This document shows positions 8,066 to 17,249 of a DNA stretch of 64,000 nucleotides, in pieces. The notes under the pieces are model-generated. The model did no database searches. It saw nothing but the letters and a program-made list of their open reading frames with translations, and was not told the origin of the DNA. Both the position numbers and the translations under genes were made by a program. Source of the DNA: an uncultured Bacteroidota bacterium (GTDB lineage Bacteria; Bacteroidota; Bacteroidia; Bacteroidales; UBA12481); assembly GCA_903851365.1 (NCBI GenBank), contig CAINOB010000059.1, forward strand, positions 56,218 to 120,217. Reading direction: 5' to 3'. How positions within the stretch are numbered: position 1 is the first letter of the stretch; each line of letters opens with the position of its first letter.

Positions 8066-10120
8066 TTATAAGAGTTCAATATTAACAACTTTTTCTGCCT
8101 GGAGCTTTATCCAGATGATCGTCGTTGGTGTGCCTTCCACATCGTACTCCAAGGCATAGCGGAAATCTTTACCACGGGGAATCGGCTTACCTTTGATGGT
8201 AAGTTTGATATCCTTTTTGTTCCAATTCTTAATCACTAAAGCTGGATTAACAATAGGGGAATCCTTGCTTCCATTCAACATAAAAGCTATGTTTTTAATG
8301 TTCTCACTGGCGGTCAGAATATAGGCACGCTGGGTAAAATCATACCCTTCATTTTTAATTCCTTTTGATGACAATTTCAACTCTGCCGGGAAATTCCAGG
8401 AACGGGCAAGTGCGACCAACGATTTCGGGTCCTTGTCGGTCATTCCGTATAAGGCGACATCACCGTTCGGATCGCCCCAACTGAGCGACGAATGAGCGGC
8501 TTGATCAGGGGCGCTGGCACTTCGGCCATCCGATGAAATCTGGGCCACAGGCCAGTGGTTCCACCAGGGAAAATGCGAATATTCCGGCCTGACCTCCCCG
8601 TTAAAAACAGAGAATGACCCGCCAGTCCGGAGGATTAGATAGGGCTTGAATTTTGATTTAAAATTGACCATCTGAATATTTGCCCCGGGCAAATCATATT
8701 TAGGATATCCCTTTTCCCAGCTGTAAGTTTTGGTTTCACCTTTCATGTTGACCAGTGTAGCAGCGGCAAGGTCCACATTATCCTCAGGCCTCGTTCCCGG
8801 CTCACTCAAAAAAATCGTTTCCTGCCATCCGCCATTACCCGGTAAAACTTTTCGAACCGTAACCCCATCAGGATAGATATAATACAGCTCGTTGCCCCAT
8901 TCGCCAAATCCGGTATTTTCGGGTGAATCATTCTGACGGAATCTCACGTCCATCTGCAGATATCGCCAGTTCACCACCACTCTTGCCTCGTTGCTCTCAA
9001 TAATGGCTACGCGGGAACTTCTTGTTTGGACATCCGACATGTGCTCCATGCAGCCGGTAGGCATTTCGTCACGTGATCCTTGCGAAAGGAACCAGTTATT
9101 GCCGGATTCGCGACTCTGGTCGGCCATCCATTTACCATTTTCCGATACCAGGCAAGGTGAATATCGCGTTCCCCGCCAAAACATGATTTTCGTCGGAAAC
9201 TCATCAAACTGAACTACCACATCGTTAAACTCACCAACCGGCCATAAAGCATCCCACTCCGGATAGAAATTCAGGCGCGTATAATTAGCGGCGAACCGGC
9301 CTGATGGCTTCACTGTCGGAAATTTCCGTGATGCAAACTGCGGCTCATTTTCGGGTTTTATATTGATATAATTTGCTGCTATCTCATCCGCAGTCAAACA
9401 TTTACCATAAACCCTGACTTCATCGACTATGCCATCGAGGGAATATCTGGAGGGATAAGTGGCCCATTCCCTTATCGCATCAGTGGGAGCAAGCATTTCA
9501 CGGTTCATGCCTAAACGGAATCCCTTCTCCGTTTCACTGTACACGATCCTATGCTTACCAATAAATCCGTTATAGGTACTCTCAAGTTTTCCGTTTATAT
9601 AGATAGCCATTCCGGTTTCCGGGTCATAGGTACAAACGAGGTGATACCATTTATGCAGCTCAAGGCCCAGTTTTGTCTCGGGATTCAATTTCGACAGGCA
9701 TTCGTGCCAGGTTGAGGTGCCGTCAGACAGTTGCATTCCAACCCGGCCGCGCGAATCAATACCAAAATAGAATCCGGTGATTTTATATTTCCCCATGGTG
9801 AGTACCGGAGCCCAGTTCCACGGATAGGCGCCCAAGGCAACCCATGCCTCAATACTTATTTTCCCTGGAAGTTGAAACTTCTTGATTTCCTCGCTACCCT
9901 GTTTTACATCGCCGGGAACCACATCGATATAGGATGAAAACCCATCAAATTTTATGGCTTTGCCGATTACACCCGGCACATATTTGGTGAGCCCTCCAAC
10001 AGGACAATTGGTCTTCAGGGTATCATCGAAATTCCACTGGAACAGTACCGGATTATTCTGCGACTTACCCTGATTCAAACAGGACAGGCCAACCAGCAAG
10101 AAAAATACTGCTTTCCTCAT
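8066..10120 (-). CDS. Exported LamG-domain protein, probably carbohydrate-active
   Basis: The product has 684 residues and a signal peptide (MRKAVFFLLVGLSCLNQGKSQ). Residues about 25-250 form a laminin-G/concanavalin-like jelly roll: GKAIKFDGFSSYIDV, then ISIEAWV, GMAIYINGKL and LDGIVDEVRVYGKCLTADEIAANY are its typical strands. The remaining 430 residues are beta-rich, with no family I can name. It is the first gene of the LamG/GH106/esterase operon, so it probably binds or cleaves the same glycan. An alternative is a purely binding protein. Confidence 0.7.
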   Translation of the reverse strand: MRKAVFFLLVGLSCLNQGKSQNNPVLFQWNFDDTLKTNCPVGGLTKYVPGVIGKAIKFDGFSSYIDVVPGDVKQGSEEIKKFQLPGKISIEAWVALGAYPWNWAPVLTMGKYKITGFYFGIDSRGRVGMQLSDGTSTWHECLSKLNPETKLGLELHKWYHLVCTYDPETGMAIYINGKLESTYNGFIGKHRIVYSETEKGFRLGMNREMLAPTDAIREWATYPSRYSLDGIVDEVRVYGKCLTADEIAANYINIKPENEPQFASRKFPTVKPSGRFAANYTRLNFYPEWDALWPVGEFNDVVVQFDEFPTKIMFWRGTRYSPCLVSENGKWMADQSRESGNNWFLSQGSRDEMPTGCMEHMSDVQTRSSRVAIIESNEARVVVNWRYLQMDVRFRQNDSPENTGFGEWGNELYYIYPDGVTVRKVLPGNGGWQETIFLSEPGTRPEDNVDLAAATLVNMKGETKTYSWEKGYPKYDLPGANIQMVNFKSKFKPYLILRTGGSFSVFNGEVRPEYSHFPWWNHWPVAQISSDGRSASAPDQAAHSSLSWGDPNGDVALYGMTDKDPKSLVALARSWNFPAELKLSSKGIKNEGYDFTQRAYILTASENIKNIAFMLNGSKDSPIVNPALVIKNWNKKDIKLTIKGKPIPRGKDFRYALEYDVEGTPTTIIWIKLQAEKVVNIELL

Positions 10121-10194
10121 TTTTAGATATTTTCATAAATCTACGGGTTAGCCGCGAAATGCGAAACTTTATTTTAGCTGAAATGGGGAATAAG

Positions 10195-11436
10195 TTATTC
10201 AGCTAACCTGCAAAGCTCCAACGGATACCAAAACACCATTTTCTCAAACTGATCACTATAATTCCAATCCAAATTCATAAAATCTATGATTCGATCTTCC
10301 TTTGGAAAATAGCTATGGCAATATCTGGGAATGACTCCCTCCGGTACGATTCCGATAAAATCCACTCCTTTAATCATTCGGAGCATTTCCTGAGCATCTT
10401 GTAAAACAAAGGGAATCCCCTTGATAAACAGGGCTACCGCCATCCTTACAGTCTCTTCCACCCGCGCAGCACTGGATCCGGCAAGGTGAAGTGTCCATCC
10501 CTCGGGTACGCTACGGATATAAAGCGAAATGTGCGTTGAATTGCCGCCCCGGCAGATCTCCCAGGGATGGCCACCCGATCCGGCGCCAGACCGGTACCAG
10601 TAGGTAAATTCTCCGGGTGAACCCGCCAAAATATCCATTAATCCCCCATGCCGGCCATCAGCCATCCGCCAGTATTTTTCCCGGGGAGTCATATTGGCCT
10701 GATCCTCCTTGAAATATTCATTGGCATCATAACAAATCTCGCAAAAGTTAAAAAAGTCATCCGCAGTCATTTCCCTGATCACCATCCAATCTTCGGGGTT
10801 CTTTTGAAAATCCACCAGATCCGAAAATTTACTGATCATATCCACTCCAAGATTTAAATCAGGACGCCGGGCATCTTCGCCCAGGATCTCCCAATAATCA
10901 CTGCGCAAGATTCGACCCACCCGCTTCTTACGAGGCAAGTTTTTCTCGATATATTCCAGATATGCTTGAGTGTCGGTTTTCAATTTTTCAATATTTTCCG
11001 GAATGATAATGCTCAGGCACCCGAAAAACTCCGAATAGCGATCGGGAACATCAGATTCAGGAATAGCAGGTTCCAAATCTTCCGCTATCTGAATCAGTAG
11101 TCTGGAATTCAGAAAGAAAAACAGGTCATTCTTATATTTTGAGGTAGTAAATTCGTACCACTTAGTTTCATCGGGGTACCATTCCTTCCAGAGGTTCTCA
11201 AATTCCTCATGGGAGGTAACCTCTTTATCATCCATGTACTCATCATAATCCCCGAAATCCTCAATAGCTCCTCTCGGAACTTCAATCCAAACCGACCTGA
11301 TTTCGTCATGCTCACCCGGTTGAATCAAGGTCATGGACTTATAGACTGCGAATAATGTCTGGCTGATCTTACTATCAATGTACCTGGCATCAACCGGCAA
11401 CCCGGCGATGATCGAATCAAAAAGTGGTGCGTTCAT
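10195..11436 (-). CDS. Hypothetical protein, 413 residues
   Basis: I do not recognise this family. The chosen start is the ATG at 11436 (MNAPLF), because a further upstream TTG lies inside a promoter -7 element. The protein is acidic, with no signal peptide or clear transmembrane segment. It has many aromatic and acidic residues (for example YDEYMDDKE, EWYPDETKWYEF) and a Gly/Ser-rich stretch YWYRSGAGSGGHPWEICRGG around residue 290. It is transcribed alone, divergently from the toxin-antitoxin pair. A SMI1/KNR4- or immunity-like role would be a guess and is not claimed. Confidence 0.7.
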   Translation of the reverse strand: MNAPLFDSIIAGLPVDARYIDSKISQTLFAVYKSMTLIQPGEHDEIRSVWIEVPRGAIEDFGDYDEYMDDKEVTSHEEFENLWKEWYPDETKWYEFTTSKYKNDLFFFLNSRLLIQIAEDLEPAIPESDVPDRYSEFFGCLSIIIPENIEKLKTDTQAYLEYIEKNLPRKKRVGRILRSDYWEILGEDARRPDLNLGVDMISKFSDLVDFQKNPEDWMVIREMTADDFFNFCEICYDANEYFKEDQANMTPREKYWRMADGRHGGLMDILAGSPGEFTYWYRSGAGSGGHPWEICRGGNSTHISLYIRSVPEGWTLHLAGSSAARVEETVRMAVALFIKGIPFVLQDAQEMLRMIKGVDFIGIVPEGVIPRYCHSYFPKEDRIIDFMNLDWNYSDQFEKMVFWYPLELCRLAE

Positions 11437-11442
11437 TTGGTT

Positions 11443-11450
11443 CAAAGGTA
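11443..11450 (-). promoter_or_regulatory. Bacteroidota -7 promoter element TACCTTTG
   Basis: On the minus strand this reads TACCTTTG, a perfect TAnnTTTG. Only six bases separate it from the ATG at 11436, so the transcript of the hypothetical gene should be leaderless or nearly so. No clear TTG -33 element is found at the expected spacing. Confidence 0.55.
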
Positions 11451-11563
11451 TTTAGTTTTAAGATTATGTTCATCCGGATTACTGACCAAGTATGCCTCTC
11501 TTGTCGGTTGATCCACCTCACCCCCGGTTTGCCAATCCTATTGGTTATTTTGATGACGATGTA

Positions 11564-11598
11564 GCGACTGGTGACAAGTGGCTGGGGACAAGTGACGT
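11564..11598 (+). repeat. GTGACnn heptad array, intergenic
   Basis: Five degenerate 7-base units (GCGACTG, GTGACAA, GTGGCTG, GGGACAA, GTGACGT) lie between the divergent hypothetical gene and mntA. Unlike the other copies of this family in the window, it is not at a stop codon. Confidence 0.6.
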
Positions 11599-11608
11599 GA
11601 AAAATCGG

Positions 11609-11616
11609 TATCTTTG
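11609..11616 (+). promoter_or_regulatory. Bacteroidota -7 promoter element TATCTTTG for mntA-hepT
   Basis: TATCTTTG matches TAnnTTTG and lies 17 bases before the mntA start codon, predicting a leader of about 14 bases. No convincing -33 TTG is seen. Confidence 0.5.
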
Positions 11617-11633
11617 AGTTCAATATCAAACGT

Positions 11634-11936
11634 ATGCGGCTTACTAACGAACAAATAGAACAAATCAGAACCATTGGGCAGAAAGTCTTTGGCCAAGAGG
11701 TGAGGATTTATTTGTTCGGATCACGGACTTCTGATGAAAACAGAGGCGGGGATATTGATCTTTTCATTGAAACAGATGATAATCAGGCAACCACCTTTGA
11801 AAACAAGGTCAACTTCTTAACCAAACTAAAGATTTCAATAGGAGATCAGAAGATTGATCTTGTTTTTCCGGCCAATCTGGAGAATCGCCATTCTTTTAAA
11901 AATTCAATCCTTAAAAACCGGATTAGATTATGTTAA
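11634..11936 (+). CDS. mntA: MntA-like minimal nucleotidyltransferase antitoxin
   Basis: The product has 100 residues. The pol-beta nucleotidyltransferase signature is visible: G29-S30 followed by D40 and D42 in GSRTSDENRGGDIDL, plus a later IDLVF strand that supplies a third acidic residue. In the characterised MntA/HepT systems this enzyme adds AMP to the HepT toxin and inactivates it. Its stop overlaps the hepT start by seven bases (ATGTTAA), so the two are translationally coupled. A short-leader promoter precedes it. Confidence 0.85.
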   Translation: MRLTNEQIEQIRTIGQKVFGQEVRIYLFGSRTSDENRGGDIDLFIETDDNQATTFENKVNFLTKLKISIGDQKIDLVFPANLENRHSFKNSILKNRIRLC

Positions 11937-12403
11937 GCGAAGAGAATTTCGATAAGATCAGGAATACCATAGCTGCCTGTGATGCACACAATGCCCGGAT
12001 GCAAACTGCACTTAAGAAACTTTCTGTTCTATTTCCTCTTACAGAAATCTCTTTTTTCGATTTGTCAGAGGATCAAGTCAGTTATACAGATCAACTCATT
12101 CTTCGATTTCTGAAATTACAGGATCTGATTGGAAAGAAACTATGTCTTCAGACCCTCCTGATTTTGCAGGAGGATTATACCGACCGACCCATATTGGATA
12201 TTCTCAATCGATTGGAACAGCTAAAAATTATCGATTCTGTGGAAAGTTGGATTGCTTTGCGCGAGGTCAGAAATCTTATCACACATGACTATCCACATCT
12301 TGTTGGAGAATTAATTGAAGGATTAAATCAGCTTTCACTGAAAGCAGTCGAGTTATCTGATCTTTACTTAAAAATCAGAGATTATGCCGTGAAACGCATC
12401 TGA
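11930..12403 (+). CDS. hepT: HepT-like HEPN ribonuclease toxin
   Basis: The product has 157 residues and is all-helical. It carries the HEPN/HepT RX4HXY motif at R114, H119 and Y121 (RNLITHDY). In known systems R and H form the RNase active site and the Tyr is the residue AMPylated by MntA. It is slightly longer than the usual 130-145 residues. It overlaps mntA upstream, and its TGA stop overlaps the first possible start of the GH78 gene downstream. Confidence 0.85.
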   Translation: MLSEENFDKIRNTIAACDAHNARMQTALKKLSVLFPLTEISFFDLSEDQVSYTDQLILRFLKLQDLIGKKLCLQTLLILQEDYTDRPILDILNRLEQLKIIDSVESWIALREVRNLITHDYPHLVGELIEGLNQLSLKAVELSDLYLKIRDYAVKRI

Positions 12404-12408
12404 TGATC

Positions 12409-14814
12409 ATGAAAAAAATCCCATTTATTTTAGCAATCCTCCTCGTTTGCCCTTTTAATTTCCTGAATGGAAATACACAGTCAATCGTTCAAAACCAGAA
12501 AACAAAAGGCACCATCGCCCCCCCATCTGCCCTCCTCGATGGCCAAAAGGCAACCGCTCATTGGATCTGGAGTCCCGGCGAGGCAAATCCGCGAAATCAA
12601 TATTTGCTGGTCAGGAAAACAGTTAAGTTAAATGAAAAGCCCGATAGCATAATGGCCTATATATCAGCTTTTGCAGTAGCTGATGTTTATATAAATGGCA
12701 AGTTGGTTGATCGCTGTCCAATGAATTGTGATCCTGAATATCAGGTATATGAGAAATTCAACCTGACATCTCTATTTCAAAAAGGAGAAAATACCATTTC
12801 GGCCATCGTTTATAATTATGGAATTGGCATGCATCACCGTATCAATGCCCGCGGCGGTTTCTTTTTTCAGGCTGATGCCATTTTACCTGACCATTCCAAA
12901 GTAGCTATCAGTTCCGATGATTCATGGATGATCTCCACGAATACCGGATGGGATAATACTTCGGAATTGCGGACCGGTGCCGGCGCCGGCGCTCCAAATC
13001 TGATCGGCTTTATGGAGAAGTTCGACGGACGAAAAATGCCTGTCAACTGGCAGAAAAACGGATTCGATGATTCGAACTGGCAAAAGGCCATCGAAATAGG
13101 CATACCTCCTATTGCGCCATGGAATAATTTCGTCCTGATTGAACGGCCGCCACTGTTCAGAGAAAAGGTTATGCCGGTTAATCACTGGACAGTTAACGGC
13201 TGGGTGGTGTATGACTTTGGCAAGGAAGTTACCGGCGTTCCCGTCATAAAATTTACCGCTAAAAAGGAAGGAGTCGACCTGACTTTGGGGACCGGGGAAA
13301 GGCTTTTTACCGACCGGTGGACCGATTTTTTAAGGCGCGTAAAATATGAGGATGACTATTTCACGCGTAAAGGCGATCAGGAGTGGAGCCCTTTCACTTG
13401 GAGGGGATTCAGGTACCTGACTTATCGGGCCGACACTAACCTTATTATCAAAGAGATATCAGCAGTCAACCGGCATTTCGCTGTATCAGACGAAGGCAGC
13501 TTTGAATGCTCCGACGATTTGCTGAACCGGATATGGACCGCCGGCCGGTTCACCCTGAAATTATGCAGTCAGGATACCTATATGGATACCCCATGGAGAG
13601 AGCAAACGCAATACATAGCCGGTGATTCAAGGTATCTTTTGAAATATGCTTTTTATGCATCCGGATTAAGCTCCGAATTTCTTACGCGATATAATATCCT
13701 CTCCGGTGCTTGGTCGCAGAGATGGGAAAAAGACGGTTCGATCCGGTCGCGCTACCCCACCGACTGGCTCCTCGGCGAAGGCACATCGGGATACCTGGTC
13801 GACTATGAACTCGAATGGGTGATCATGCTTGGTGAGTATTACAAATATTTTGGAAACAAGGATCTGATCAGGCAGGTATACCCGAACCTGGTTAAGCTGA
13901 TGGGGAAATTTGAGACGCTGATCGGAAAGGAACACGGCGTGCTTTCCAATGTTCCCGGCTGGATTGTACTGGATCATCCCGACACCTATCCGATGGATCA
14001 GACTAAGGAGATCACTGCCTTGAATTGCCTTTATTTTGCTGCCTTGAAACAGGCTTCTTATCTGGCAAAAACAGTTACCGGCGATCCTGATCAGGCTACG
14101 AAATGGGATAATCAGGCTGTCACTTTAAAAGATAATATCCATAAATGCTTCTGGTCGCCTGAGCAGAAATTATATGCCGATAGTTACGGCAGCCAGCAGT
14201 GCAGCCAGCAAACGCAGGTATATGCCTTACTCTATGGATTGGTTGAGAATCCGGATAAGGATTTCATGATCAATTACATAAAAAGTGAGGGCCGGCACAG
14301 CGAGATGTCGTTTGCCTATTATGTTGTGTATTCCCTGTTCGAGAAGGAGGATAAGTATGCTCTGGATTATATCAGGAAATATTGGGGCGACCAGATGAAG
14401 CTCAAATCCTTTAACGGTGGCTGGCAGGAAGGGTGGAACGTGGAAGAATGGACCGGCGACATTGGTTCCACATCGCATGCCTGGTGCTCGGGACCGACAG
14501 CGCTGTTACCGCAGAAAGTCCTTGGTTTGGAACCCATCACCCCGGGATGGAAAGAATTCAGGATCGCACCCCACCCCGGCGACCTGACCTGGGCAAAAGG
14601 AATTATCCCCTCACCTGTTGGTAATATACCGGTGAGCTGGACACACGAGGGCCAGAAGTTTCAGCTGACCGTTGAGATTCCTGATGGAACCCGGGCACTT
14701 ATCAGCATTCCAGGGAAAAACTTGCTCCTTAACGGTACAGCTGTCGAGGATTACAGGGAAGACGTTGGAATCTGGGTATCTGCAGGAAAATATTTGGTGA
14801 AAAGTGACAGGTGA
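12409..14814 (+). CDS. GH78 alpha-L-rhamnosidase, exported
   Basis: From the ATG at 12409 (MKKIPFILAILL) the product has 801 residues and a signal peptide; an ATG at 12403, overlapping the hepT stop, is also possible. The N-terminal half has rhamnosidase beta-domains (WIWSPGEANPRNQYLLVRK; ADVYINGKLVDR). The (alpha/alpha)6 catalytic domain begins near residue 360. DTPWREQTQYIAGDSR corresponds to the acidic catalytic segment of GH78 (Glu in the REQ position). The C-terminal end (PITPGWKEFRIAPHP..W) is the usual rhamnosidase C domain. It removes alpha-L-rhamnose from glycans or glycosides in the periplasm. Its stop codon lies within a GTGAC heptad array. Confidence 0.85.
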   Translation: MKKIPFILAILLVCPFNFLNGNTQSIVQNQKTKGTIAPPSALLDGQKATAHWIWSPGEANPRNQYLLVRKTVKLNEKPDSIMAYISAFAVADVYINGKLVDRCPMNCDPEYQVYEKFNLTSLFQKGENTISAIVYNYGIGMHHRINARGGFFFQADAILPDHSKVAISSDDSWMISTNTGWDNTSELRTGAGAGAPNLIGFMEKFDGRKMPVNWQKNGFDDSNWQKAIEIGIPPIAPWNNFVLIERPPLFREKVMPVNHWTVNGWVVYDFGKEVTGVPVIKFTAKKEGVDLTLGTGERLFTDRWTDFLRRVKYEDDYFTRKGDQEWSPFTWRGFRYLTYRADTNLIIKEISAVNRHFAVSDEGSFECSDDLLNRIWTAGRFTLKLCSQDTYMDTPWREQTQYIAGDSRYLLKYAFYASGLSSEFLTRYNILSGAWSQRWEKDGSIRSRYPTDWLLGEGTSGYLVDYELEWVIMLGEYYKYFGNKDLIRQVYPNLVKLMGKFETLIGKEHGVLSNVPGWIVLDHPDTYPMDQTKEITALNCLYFAALKQASYLAKTVTGDPDQATKWDNQAVTLKDNIHKCFWSPEQKLYADSYGSQQCSQQTQVYALLYGLVENPDKDFMINYIKSEGRHSEMSFAYYVVYSLFEKEDKYALDYIRKYWGDQMKLKSFNGGWQEGWNVEEWTGDIGSTSHAWCSGPTALLPQKVLGLEPITPGWKEFRIAPHPGDLTWAKGIIPSPVGNIPVSWTHEGQKFQLTVEIPDGTRALISIPGKNLLLNGTAVEDYREDVGIWVSAGKYLVKSDR

Positions 14815-14824
14815 CAGGTGTCAA
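14804..14824 (+). repeat. GTGACAG heptad array containing the GH78 stop codon
   Basis: Units GTGACAG, GTGACAG, GTGTCAA. The GH78 reading frame enters the array and terminates at the TGA of the second unit (14812-14814), so the last residues (KSDR) are encoded by repeat sequence. Confidence 0.7.
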
Positions 14825-14859
14825 ATGGCAGAAGGCATTAGGTTAGTTCCTGCACAATT

Positions 14860-14897
14860 AGGTGGTTAGCTTACCAAGGGATTTGGGACCACCTTTT
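14860..14897 (+). terminator. Terminator-like hairpin after GH78
   Basis: AGGTGGT (14860-14866) pairs with ACCACCT (14888-14894) around a 21-base loop and is followed by TTTT. The loop is long, so this is a weak factor-independent terminator at best. It lies between the convergent GH78 and TonB receptor genes. Confidence 0.4.
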
Positions 14898-14921
14898 CAC
14901 TGCCTACTCCCTACTACCCTA
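14893..14921 (-). repeat. TAGGnnG heptad array containing the TonB receptor stop codon
   Basis: On the minus strand the units are TAGGGTAG, TAGGGAG, TAGGCAG, TGAAAAG. The first TAG (14921-14919) is the stop of the TonB receptor. Further TAG and TGA triplets occupy the other two frames. Confidence 0.6.
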
Positions 14922-17249
14922 GAATTTCAGCACTGCTCCCAGACTCGGCATAATCGGCAGCTGATTCACCCTCGTCTGCGTTACCCGATCGAAATAGAAG
15001 ACATTCTGCCTGTTGTAAACATTCAACACGCTGGCCGAAAGTTCCAGCTGCCGGCCCTGAGGGAATCTCCAAATCCGGTTCAGCGATAGATCCAGACGGT
15101 GATAGGCCGGTAATCGCCCGCCGTTTATCGGACCATACAAAATGGCCAGATTTCCATCTCCATAAGGATCCATCCAGAAGGTGCCATCCTTATTTTTAAA
15201 TTCCTCATAAAAGCCAGCATTCTGAGTAAAAGGAAATCCGGAACCGATCTGAAACCGTCCCTTCACGGTCCACACATTATCCTTTCCAAAACGATAATTT
15301 CCGATCAGGTTGAGATTATGGCGCCGGTCGAAGTGCGGAACATATTTCATAAACTCATCCTCGCGTGTGACATAAGCATACGAATAGGCTGCCCACACGG
15401 AATAATTTGTTTCGGAATAATCCAGAAGAAAATCGATCCCGTAGGACCAGCCTGTTTCATAGATATATGGACTCGACAGGTATTCCGGAAAATTTGGATC
15501 ATATCCGAGATAGGTGTAAATCTGGTGCGGGTTGTTGTTAATCAGGCGATAGAAATCCTTGACATAAGTCTCTACCGATAATTTAAGGTTGTGCTGATCG
15601 AACCAGCTGAGGCCCGCAACAGCATGCCAGGCTTGTTGTACAGGCTTGTAGATACGCCTTCCCCTGAAGTAATCCTGCACCGTTTCCACCCCGGTATTAA
15701 ATCCCTGGAAAACAGATACCACATCTTGCTCGGCCGTAGTGGCAGTAAGGTTTTGCGAGTATAATCCAGCTGCAAAATTGAGACTCAGGTTTTTTGAGAT
15801 ATTATATCTGGCCTTAATCCTGGGCTCCGGCATAAGGTTAAAGATTGCCGAATATACCCTCAGATGGAGCCCGGGTTCCAGTATCCACCTTGGCCACAGG
15901 ATTTTAGCCTGAAATAATATAATAGCATCACTGGTGTATAAATCATCAGTCAAATGTCTCTGATCATAATTGATGTACGAATATTGGGTATGAATAGCCG
16001 AAAACTCTGCCGCCCAGGTCACCTCCAGCCGGTCGAGCATGTGAATACCCTTGATGCTCATATCCAGATTATCGTAAATCGTACTTTTGGGGGTTGTCGA
16101 TGGGTCATCGAAGTCAGCAGAATATCGGCTCATTGCCAGCCTGTTGACAAACAACGTATTACTTTGAGTCGGAGATATAACGAATCCCATGCCTCCGCCG
16201 GTAGTGCTCCAACTCGACCGGACAGCCGTTTTGTAACTTACATCATCGGTATAATGAAGTCCGAATACATCAAACAGGTTCCCGTTTCTCTCCATAAAAG
16301 ACACTTTCCCATAATAATCATTGTACCGGTAAGGCAATCCCAGGGAATCGAGCCATGGATAAAGAACTGGTGCAGTGGACCTAAGCATGGAGCCTTTTGT
16401 TGAAAAGATATAGGAAATAGAACCCAATGTTGAATCGGTCATTTTTTTCAGTGGCCCTTCCAAAAGGAGACCATAGCCGATATTCGACTGGCTGGCGATA
16501 CCCTTCATGGTTGATCGGTTACCGGGCCGGGTGCGTAAATCCATGATGGAAGAAACCCTGCCTCCAAATTGGGCTCCATAGGCAGCGGAGTATACATCAA
16601 CACTTTGGAGCACTTCCGTATCAAAAACCGACATGAATCCAATGGAATGAAAAGGATTGATGACCGTCATGCCATCAAGCAAAACTTTATTATCGATCGG
16701 AGCTCCACCCCGAACGTAAAGCTGGCCCCCGCGGTCGCCCGAAAAGATCACCCCGGGAAGGGTTTGCAGTACCTGGGCCAGATCGCTCTGGACTCCAAGT
16801 GAAGGTGTTCTGCTCATCGACTCAACAGTCAATCTCTGGGTAGCCACCGGTGTCATTCGTTCCCACCGACGACGTTCAGCGCTGACAACTGCCTCCTTGA
16901 GCTCTACACTTCGCTTCGTCAGGCGGATAACCACATTCTCCAGCTGACCGGGACCGATGGAGATGTTTTGCCTGTATTCCTCATAGCCTATGCATCTTAC
17001 AACAAGGATGTGACTGCCAACAGGAATTTTGCCGATCAGAAAAAATCCATATTCATTTGCCATTCCTCCCTGTTTGGTCCCCTCGATTGCAACCCCGGCC
17101 AATGGAACTACAAAACCTGTTCCCTGCTCATAAACGTACCCCTTTACCTCACCCCAGGTATCCATCTGAATAGTCTGGCATTCAACTAAATGGCATCGAA
17201 AGCCCAGCAGCAGGATCAAAATAAAATATTTTTTCCAGTTACTTTTCAT
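14919..17249 (-). CDS. TonB-dependent outer-membrane receptor with carboxypeptidase-like domain
   Basis: The product has 776 residues and a signal peptide. Residues about 30-115 are the CarboxypepD-reg-like domain (VKGYVYEQGTGFVVPLAGVAIEGTK..GSHILVVRCIGYEEY). A plug domain follows (about 125-230: VLQTLPGVIFSGDRGGQLYVRGG, LLDGMTVINPFHSIGFMSVFD), then a beta barrel ending in F. At 776 residues it is much shorter than SusC (about 1000), and there is no SusD gene. It overlaps the DUF4249 gene by 11 bases, which marks one operon. Likely imports an unidentified ligand across the outer membrane with the two upstream lipoproteins. Confidence 0.9.
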   Translation of the reverse strand: MKSNWKKYFILILLLGFRCHLVECQTIQMDTWGEVKGYVYEQGTGFVVPLAGVAIEGTKQGGMANEYGFFLIGKIPVGSHILVVRCIGYEEYRQNISIGPGQLENVVIRLTKRSVELKEAVVSAERRRWERMTPVATQRLTVESMSRTPSLGVQSDLAQVLQTLPGVIFSGDRGGQLYVRGGAPIDNKVLLDGMTVINPFHSIGFMSVFDTEVLQSVDVYSAAYGAQFGGRVSSIMDLRTRPGNRSTMKGIASQSNIGYGLLLEGPLKKMTDSTLGSISYIFSTKGSMLRSTAPVLYPWLDSLGLPYRYNDYYGKVSFMERNGNLFDVFGLHYTDDVSYKTAVRSSWSTTGGGMGFVISPTQSNTLFVNRLAMSRYSADFDDPSTTPKSTIYDNLDMSIKGIHMLDRLEVTWAAEFSAIHTQYSYINYDQRHLTDDLYTSDAIILFQAKILWPRWILEPGLHLRVYSAIFNLMPEPRIKARYNISKNLSLNFAAGLYSQNLTATTAEQDVVSVFQGFNTGVETVQDYFRGRRIYKPVQQAWHAVAGLSWFDQHNLKLSVETYVKDFYRLINNNPHQIYTYLGYDPNFPEYLSSPYIYETGWSYGIDFLLDYSETNYSVWAAYSYAYVTREDEFMKYVPHFDRRHNLNLIGNYRFGKDNVWTVKGRFQIGSGFPFTQNAGFYEEFKNKDGTFWMDPYGDGNLAILYGPINGGRLPAYHRLDLSLNRIWRFPQGRQLELSASVLNVYNRQNVFYFDRVTQTRVNQLPIMPSLGAVLKF

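Noticed and set aside
14919..17249. TonB receptor as SusC of a polysaccharide utilisation locus
   Set aside because: It is too short for SusC and no SusD gene is present; DUF4249 and FISUMP genes take the neighbouring places.
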